The position numbers and the translations under genes were made by a program. The notes under the pieces were generated by a model that did not search any database, was not told where the DNA came from, and worked only from the letters and a program-made list of their open reading frames with translations. Shown here piece after piece: positions 57,639-64,000 of a stretch of DNA of 64,000 nt. Every line of letters begins with the position of its first letter. The first letter of the stretch is position 1. The stretch is from Microplitis mediator (taxonomy: Eukaryota; Arthropoda; Insecta; Hymenoptera; Braconidae): the NCBI RefSeq assembly GCF_029852145.1, contig NC_079979.1, positions 4,078,501 to 4,142,500 on the forward strand, read 5' to 3'.

Positions 57639-60600
57639 TTATTCAGTGTAGATTTTGATATTAATTTTATATTCATTTAATGTTTTATTTATCCACGACG
57701 CTGTGTTTTCCAATTTAACGAGTTTAGTCCAAAGTTGATTTTGATCTAACAGCATTCCTGTTAAAAAGTAGGTGGCTGGATCTTCATTGTATCGACATAT
57801 TAAAGTACTACCAAGTGGTAATGCCTATAAAAAATCGAATAAAGACATGAAAAATTATACACAAAGTATTTTACGCTGTTGTATCTTTTCAAAAACCATC
57901 CTTTCGAATTGACTCCACTATTTTTGTTTGGCGAACGATCAATGACTAAGAAAACTCATGAATTTTAAAAAATTTTTGAAATTATAATTTCTTTTCGAAT
58001 GATCTGCACTTGGTTAAATATTTATGGAAAACTTATTTAGTTTAAATTTTCCATTCTGTTAAAAAGTAGCTGATCGTCGAAAACAAAAAAAAAATTGTTT
58101 ATTAGATGAAATAAAAATTGATAACAAATAATTTTGAGTAAATGAATTTTTAAAGTTCTAGAACGCTTTCAAGGTATGAAGGTCTTTTAATAAAATAATC
58201 ACTGAGAAAATTCGAGTAGTCGAGAATCCTTGACTCGATAGGTGAGCATAGGGTCCTCTATATATTTTTGAAAATCATATAGTTTTTATTTCCTCATAGA
58301 ATATTAATTAAACATTTTGTTAGCATACTTGTTCAATAGGTTTGACGAAAGGAGCGCAGAGTGTTGTTTCAGATGTTTCTGTAAATTCTGCATTGTTTAT
58401 CGGCTCAATATATGATCTTGATTGACATTGTGAAATTTCTGTATATGTTGCATCCAATTTGTGTACAATGAGACCTTTTTATTATTAAACAAATAATAAT
58501 ATTATATTATTTTAATTAAAATATACAAAAATTGTCTCAGCTAGTTAAAAATAAAACTTTTAAAAAATGTTGGAAAATCCAAAGTGCACACCTCAATCGC
58601 TCATTTTATTTTTATATAATCATTACTTTTATTTTATAGTAATGACTTTTTTTTTTTTTATTAAAATTTTCTTTAAATATCCTGTTTTTTTTGTCTTTAG
58701 ATGTCGCTCTTTTTTTCAATATTAATATAGTAACTACTGTTACGCTACCTTAGCAGATCTGATTTACCGTAAATTTACGGTAATTTTACCGTAAATCTAC
58801 CGTAGAATACCGTAAAATTCGAGTAGATTTAACGTAAATTACGGTAAACCCACCGTAAATTACGGTAAATCCACCGTAATTTACGGTAAATCGGTACTTT
58901 ACGGTGGATTACCGTAAATTACGGCGGGTATACCGTAAATTTACCGTCGAATACGATAAATCTACCGTAAAAAATTAGGGTGGATTACCGAATCACCGTA
59001 TTTTACGGTAAATCCACCGTAAATTACAGTAAAACCACCGTAATTACGGTAAATCGGTATTTTACGGTGGTTTACCGTAATTTACCGTAATTTGGGTCCG
59101 TTAGGGTAGTGCTGCTGCCAGTAGTTGATGGAGAGAAAAAAGGAAAATATAATAACAATTGTAGATATAACAATGGCAGCTAAATTTTTCGTGAATTACA
59201 AGTTTTTAAGTTATATATAACTTAGAAACTTGTAATTACGATACTTGTATAAGGTAAGGGGCCCTGTTTCTGACCTTTTAAGAGTGCCGATTGAGGTTAT
59301 GCGATGATAGTTAATGTAAGATTTAACTTAATGAGAAAAAAAAATTTTATCGACTAGTTTAGGATTTGTCAAATAAAGTCATGTGCGTAAATCAATTATT
59401 TGAATTGAATTAATAATTTAAATTGAGGTTTTAAAAATTGACTTTCAGAAACCCAGTTTCTGACCCTCATTTTAAACTATGATTATGAAGTACTTACTAA
59501 GTTTAAATAAACTAAAATTATTGTTTAGACAAATAAATTAAATATTTTTAACAAAAAATACATAGTTTTTTAAATATTTAAATATAAATAATTGGGCAAG
59601 CTATAAAACACTACAGAAATGAAAAAATTAAAATCATTTGTTAAAACTACTCTGGTTTATTTTTTTTTTCCCTCCATTTCATCACTCCAAGAATATACTT
59701 TCAAGATCTAAATATTATCTTTTATTTAAAAAAATAAATATTTAATGTCAATTTATACCTTTATTATAAAAAATAATTTAATAAAACTATAAATATTGTT
59801 ATTTTTACATTTTATAGAAGTAATAAAAAAGATAACCGCGTTCGTAGTAGGTTAGAATTTGAGGGTCAACAACTTCTTCACACCTTTAAAATTGAGCCTA
59901 GTTATTGACCCTAAAATTTTAGCAACAAAACTGATTTTAATATGTTTTATACGTATATTAAAATAAATTTTAATTTGATTCAAGGTTTGAGCAAGCCTGG
60001 TCTCAAGTTCGATAGACGTTAGTGTCTTTTCCTACCTATGTGTCTTGCTGCAGATACTTGTAGCTAGATTTCAATAGCAAGTCTAGTGCAAACCTTACAC
60101 TAGAAATTCATGCCAGATTATAACTCAATTCTGGAGGAAGACTATAGTTGAAAATAGTTGCGCATGGCTTGCTCAAGATCTGCTCAAGGCTCAAAATTGA
60201 CCTTGAGCCTTGAGCAGATCTTGAGCAAGCCATGCGTGAGTACCTGCCATAAGTTACTGGTGCAAGAAATGCGCCAGAAACTTTTAAACTGCACCGCATC
60301 TAAAATATCTTCAATATTCTTGTGTACAATGCCTTGAGCAAGTTACGCACAAGTCTTGATGATGATTTCTTGCTATATGATCTTGCACAAGGCCCATACG
60401 TAGAAAAAGACACTAGTGACTAGGGGTTTTGCTCAAGGCACTGGCACCAGAATATTGCTCAAGCATGTGTTACTTGGGTTCTAACATCTACTGTTAAGAC
60501 TACACTTAAAAAATGGCTTCCTCAGCCACCTTCGATTAAAACATTTTTTTTTATTTAGTTAATAATTTCTATTTTTTTTAAATTGCCATTAATTAGACTC

Positions 60601-61493
60601 AGAATAGATTACTATAAATTAAGAAAAAATCGATTTTCTTATGAAAGTTATAGTTTTTTAAGTAAGTTAGAAAAAAGTTTTCAAAGGTCAGAAACTGGAT
60701 AATGGTCAACAACAGGATCTTTTACCTTAGTGTAAATTTTCATCGAATTTTTTTTCCATGTAACCTAATCGGACATGTGCCGATTGATCTGATTATTGAT
60801 TCAATTCAATTTGATACATTGCATTTTAAATTTGTCTAAATACTAACCTTGAACATCTTCAAAAAGACTCACAAGAAGGCATCCATCGCTATTAATACTT
60901 CTTTCCATTGTTGGCTGTAAAATTCCAATTGCTGGATAATGGATTATACCTAGATCAAGAACCATTACAATGAGATTACGTTTAGACACACTACTGAAAT
61001 TTTCATTATCTGTTTTCCAGTGGTAGAAAACTTTGATAATATTGCGGTTGACATATGAAATTCGTAAAGCATCATCTCTCTTCGGATCATTGTTTATTGG
61101 ATCGTATCCACGAACTTTTAAATGTGATAATTTTGTACCTCTAATAATTTTTAAATAATGATTATTAGTTAAAACAGTGATTTCAATTACTTATCAATAA
61201 AAAATTAATAAACTTTAAAGTAAAACAAAAAAAGCCAATCATTACTTTACAATACATAGGCCCGGTGCTAAAACAATTTTTGGATTAATGAGTGCGCCTT
61301 GACAAATATATTCATACACATTGTTATCTTTCGAAGAAAAAAATGTCCGTTTAAAAATGCCTACAGTCCATCCAAAATTGTTTTCATACGTTTTCACATC
61401 AACTGGATTTATTTCGGGACGTAAATAATCCATATTTTCAGCGAAAACTCCGATAATATATAGTTGTGAGGTCATCAGAAATAGAAGCAACAT
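57639..61493 (-). CDS. Secreted serine-protease homolog without catalytic residues
   Basis: Four exons on the minus strand: 61493-61246, 61140-60848, 58474-58329 and 57824-57639. Introns are GT-AG with consistent phases (2, 1, 0). The product is 290 residues. Residues 1-19 are a signal peptide. The trypsin fold is recognisable: FGWTVGIFKR, then ICQGALINPKIVLAPGLC where active proteases have a TAAHC motif, LKVRGYDP, and a C-terminal ALPLGSTLIC, LTGMLL and WINKTLNEY. The catalytic His is replaced (Leu79 in APGLC). The Asp region is NLIVMVLDLGI, with no clear DIAL motif. The GDSGG motif is absent. So it should be inactive, like clip-less relatives of PPAF2-type homologs; these act as cofactors or modulators in insect immunity, and some are venom proteins. 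Which role applies here is unknown. No clip domain fits before the protease part. Intron 2 (58475-60847) is full of repeats. Confidence 0.85.
58569..58660. repeat. TGCAC-end element fragment
   Basis: GGAAAATCCAAAGTGCACAC and TCGCTCAT match the ends of 35494-36222 and 61795-62574. Only one end is present. Confidence 0.45.
58748..59106. mobile_element. ACGGTAAA-family TIR element, copy 4
   Basis: The left end CCTTAGCAGATCTGATTTAC and right end GGGTCCGTTAGGG enclose repeated TTACCGTAAATTACGGTAA palindromes. It is about 359 bases long and closely similar to 34632-35073. It lies in intron 2 of the protease homolog. Confidence 0.75.
59251..60728. mobile_element. 1.48 kb TIR-like element in the protease-homolog intron
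   Basis: The left end AAGGTAAGGGGCCCTGTTTC and right end AACAGGATCTTTTACCTT are imperfect inverted repeats, continued inward by CAGTTTCTGACC-like words (also TTCTGACC at about 59465). The interior is AT-rich. Bases about 59990-60480 look like a second insertion, with TGAGCAAG/CTTGCTCA words and a 66-base hairpin at 60170-60235. The ORF at 60108-60299 lies in that hairpin region and is not a gene. Confidence 0.5.
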
Positions 61494-61616
61494 AATGTAC
61501 TTTCTATTTTTACTGCTTGAAAATGAATTCGTTATAAAAAATAAAATTAGTTTTATTTCATTCTTATTTATCTATGATTAAAGACTATGAAATAGAATAG
61601 ACTGGGCCAAAAAATT

Positions 61617-63310
61617 GACTATTTTTTTTTCATAGCTATATCGAGAATATTATTCAGAATGACAAAAAAAAAAATTCACGAAAGTTTGAGCCCTTAATAT
61701 TAATTTTAAGAGGCCTATCATCGCTATTTTTAATTTTAATTCATAATTTGATGTTTTACGTCAGAATTGCTAAAACATTGGAGTAAAAAAAATTTGGAAA
61801 ATCCAAAAGTGCACGACTCGTAATGCTCATATATTATGAAATAATAAATAACAATAAAAAAAATGGCGGGAAGTGCGAATAAATTTAAAATATATACAAT
61901 TCTCTTTCATTAAAACTTGTCTTGTTTTTTATTATGTTATTATTTTTTTATAATTATAAAAGAACTTATTCAAAATATCTCGATTAATAACAAAAAAAAA
62001 ATAAACGTAAATAAAAACAAAAATAAAAAAAAATTGAATTGAAAAAAAATTCAGGCCTACCAATTAGCAAAAAAAACAGCTGTTCTAGGACGGTAATGCA
62101 CAAGCGCCCCTAGCGGAATAAATGTCCGTATAATGTATAGATATATCACCATCCATGTTAGTTTTACACAGATATATAGATATATAGTTATACAGCCTTT
62201 TTTATTCTTTTATTAATTGTAATTAAACGACACTGAGTTACCTAGCCATTTGCAATAGGAGACCTACAATTATTTCAAAGAATTTTTTAAAAAAAAATTT
62301 GATTCAATTACTGCATTTTTTCGCAAGTTATCGTGTATACGGGTTTCATACTTAACGGACAGGAAATTTTTTAAAACTATTTTTGATGTTTTTTCCGTTT
62401 TTATTCAACTAAATAAATTTTTGAAAAGTATGGAATTGATCTCCATTAAATTTTCTTCAAAATAGTATGCAAACCATCTTAATTCCGTAAACTAACAAGG
62501 GTATAATAATTGATTAGTTACCGAAGTGAGGCGAAAAAAAATTTTTCGATCGTAAAGCACGAACGAGTCGTGCAAAATTCATTTCCACTTATTTTTATGT
62601 AAAATTAAATTCCCTACAAAAAAGGTCTGATTGAAAATTTTCGTCAGACGAGCCGTTTCCGATTAATTAAGCTTAATAAATTGATATATTTTTTCGATTT
62701 AACATTTTTACTTTGGAATTTTGTAACTGACGAATCAATAAATATCTAATAAAGACCATGACAGATTTTTGAAGGAAATTTAATGCTCTACAAAAAAGGC
62801 CTCTTAACATTTTTTGCTAAATTCACTCCTTCGAAAGTTATTCACGTTATTGAAATCGTTTTGACTCAAATTCAACCTTGAATAACTTTCGAAGGAGTGA
62901 ATTTAGCAAAACATGTTAGGAGACCTTTTTTGTAGAGCATTAAATTTCCTTCAAAAATCTGTCATGGTCTTTATTAGATATTTATTGATTCGTCAGTAAC
63001 AAAATTCAAAAGTAAAAATGTTAAATCGAAAAAATATATCAATTTATTAAGCTTAATTAATCAGAAACGGCTTGCCTGACGAAAATTTTCAATCAGACCT
63101 TTTTTGTAGGGAATTTAATTTTACATAAGATTAAGTGGAAATGAATTTTTTTTACTCTAATGTTTTAGCAATTCTGACGTAAAACATCAAGTTATGAATT
63201 AAAATTAAAAATAGCGATGATAGACTTCTTAAAATTAATATTAAGAGCTCAAACTTTCATGAAATTTTTTTTTTGTCATTCTGAATAATATTCTCGATAT
63301 AGCTACGAAA
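61617..63310. mobile_element. Foldback element upstream of the protease homolog, interrupted
   Basis: Left arm pieces 61617-61794 and 62575-62850 together pair with the right arm 62880-63310, with the centre near 62862. They share CATAGCTATATCGAG/CTCGATATAGCTACG and GAGCCCTTAATATTAATTTT words. The left terminus TAGACTGGGCC resembles the end of the 29446 foldback. The right terminus is diverged. The insertion 61795-62574 splits the left arm. Confidence 0.7.
61795..62574. mobile_element. TGCAC-end element with 5-bp duplication and a known empty site
   Basis: It starts TGGAAAATCCAAAAGTGCAC and ends CGAACGAGTCGTGCA. AAATT lies on both sides (61790-61794 and 62575-62579). The right arm of the host foldback shows the uninterrupted sequence. 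The inner words TGCACGACTCGT and ACGAGTCGTGCA are inverted. It has no ORF of note. A promoter for the protease homolog could lie near here. Confidence 0.6.
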
Positions 63311-64000
63311 AAAAAAATATTCAAAAGGGTTCAATTTTGAATCATGTATTAAAGTATCGAATCATACTGTTTTTCGACATAAATTTTGAAATAAATCTAT
63401 TTGAATCGTATACCAAATCATAAAAACAGGTGATGTTATTTTACGACTCAGAATTATAGAAAAATATTCTACTCTCCAAAGACTTCATATGTAGTCTAGT
63501 CGAGGAAATGAAAACCTGCGAAAAATAGTTACCCGTCTCCTAAAAATATGGTTGATGGCTTAAACGATTCGGAATGGCGTTTAGACAAAAACGTTTTTTT
63601 TTTCCGCCAACGAAAATTACAATTGTTATTAACAAAAAACCGTTAAAAAAATTGAACGTCCAGCTTTTTGGCAAAATCTCAAAAACTATAAGTGATAGCT
63701 CAAATATGAAAAATGTTTCTGAAAGAGCAGAAAATTTGAGTAAAAGATTTCTCGACTCCCCCATTTATAGCTCCAATATTTATAATTTTAATTTAACGTT
63801 GAAAATCGGCTTTTGCGCGGCAGTTTCGGCATGCGCGCGGCGCCACTCTAGTGAGCGTAGTCGTTAAATAATTTTTTTACGCAATTAAATATTAATTAAA
63901 AAATTTGAAAAATTCCGCGGTAATAAAAGTTGTATCACCATTTTCCAAAGAGTTATTCAAATGTTAATTAACATTTTTTTAGGGGTATACGTTGTAATAA
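63311..64000. other. AT-rich end of window, no gene supported
   Basis: A short GC-rich stretch (63810-63866) with CGCGCGGCGCCAC stands out. The frame at 63574-63867 runs through AT-rich DNA without motif or splice support. Confidence 0.35.

Noticed and set aside
63574..63867. 97-codon frame near the window end as a gene
   Set aside because: It has no splice or motif support; the composition matches the surrounding AT-rich repeat, with a GC-rich tail of another origin.
1..64000. Integrated viral segment, for example a bracovirus-type proviral circle
   Set aside because: No viral gene, packaging motif or cluster of virus-like coding was recognised; the suspicion came only from the guess of a parasitoid host.

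Overview
This window looks like a piece of an AT-rich, intron-containing animal nuclear genome, most likely an insect. The evidence is the set of recognisable genes (a tartan/capricious-like LRR receptor, a UBE2G1-type E2, the cap-binding subunit NCBP2, a CD2BP2/Lin1 GYF protein and a secreted serine-protease homolog), GT-AG introns, non-LTR and LTR retrotransposons, and very many non-autonomous DNA transposons. A hymenopteran such as a parasitoid wasp is my guess from overall texture only; nothing in the sequence proves it.

Layout. 0-1 kb: last exon of an unrecognised plus-strand gene. 1-11.5 kb: repeats, including a palindrome-rich element split by a 1.9 kb nested element. 11.5-13.2 kb: the 3' part of an unrecognised minus-strand gene, broken by a TIR transposon. 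13.2-18.7 kb: foldback repeats and a dead GC-rich non-LTR retrotransposon on the minus strand. 18.7-20.6 kb: LTR fragments. 20.8-22.8 kb: an intronless LRR transmembrane protein (plus). 23.6-31.9 kb: a deep stack of nested elements, including a nearly intact reverse transcriptase ORF (plus) and a 1.6 kb foldback. 32-36 kb: further repeats. 37.4-41.4 kb: UBE2G1 (minus, 5 exons). 41.7-45.3 kb: clustered MITEs, a TTAA-flanked element and a foldback. 46.5 kb: an orphan terminal exon (plus). 46.9-49.0 kb: NCBP2 (minus, 3 exons). 49.3-50.9 kb: an LTR-like element and a MITE. 51.4-55.8 kb: CD2BP2 (plus, 4 exons). 57.6-61.5 kb: a non-catalytic serine-protease homolog (minus, 4 exons). 61.6-64 kb: another interrupted foldback and unannotated AT-rich DNA.

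The host genes are unrelated and separately transcribed. UBE2G1 acts in ubiquitin transfer, NCBP2 in nuclear cap binding and CD2BP2 in U5 snRNP assembly; the protease homolog and the LRR receptor are secretory-pathway proteins. All exon-intron models here were joined by hand from reading frame, splice dinucleotides and family knowledge.

The most notable content is the transposon landscape. Several large inverted-repeat (foldback) elements carry 8-bp target duplications of hAT type, and some sit inside introns of housekeeping genes. Several families have interiors made of short repeated palindromes. tRNA-like A/B-box segments lie inside or beside three of these elements. I found no clear new multi-gene system; the candidates worth checking are listed in the findings.
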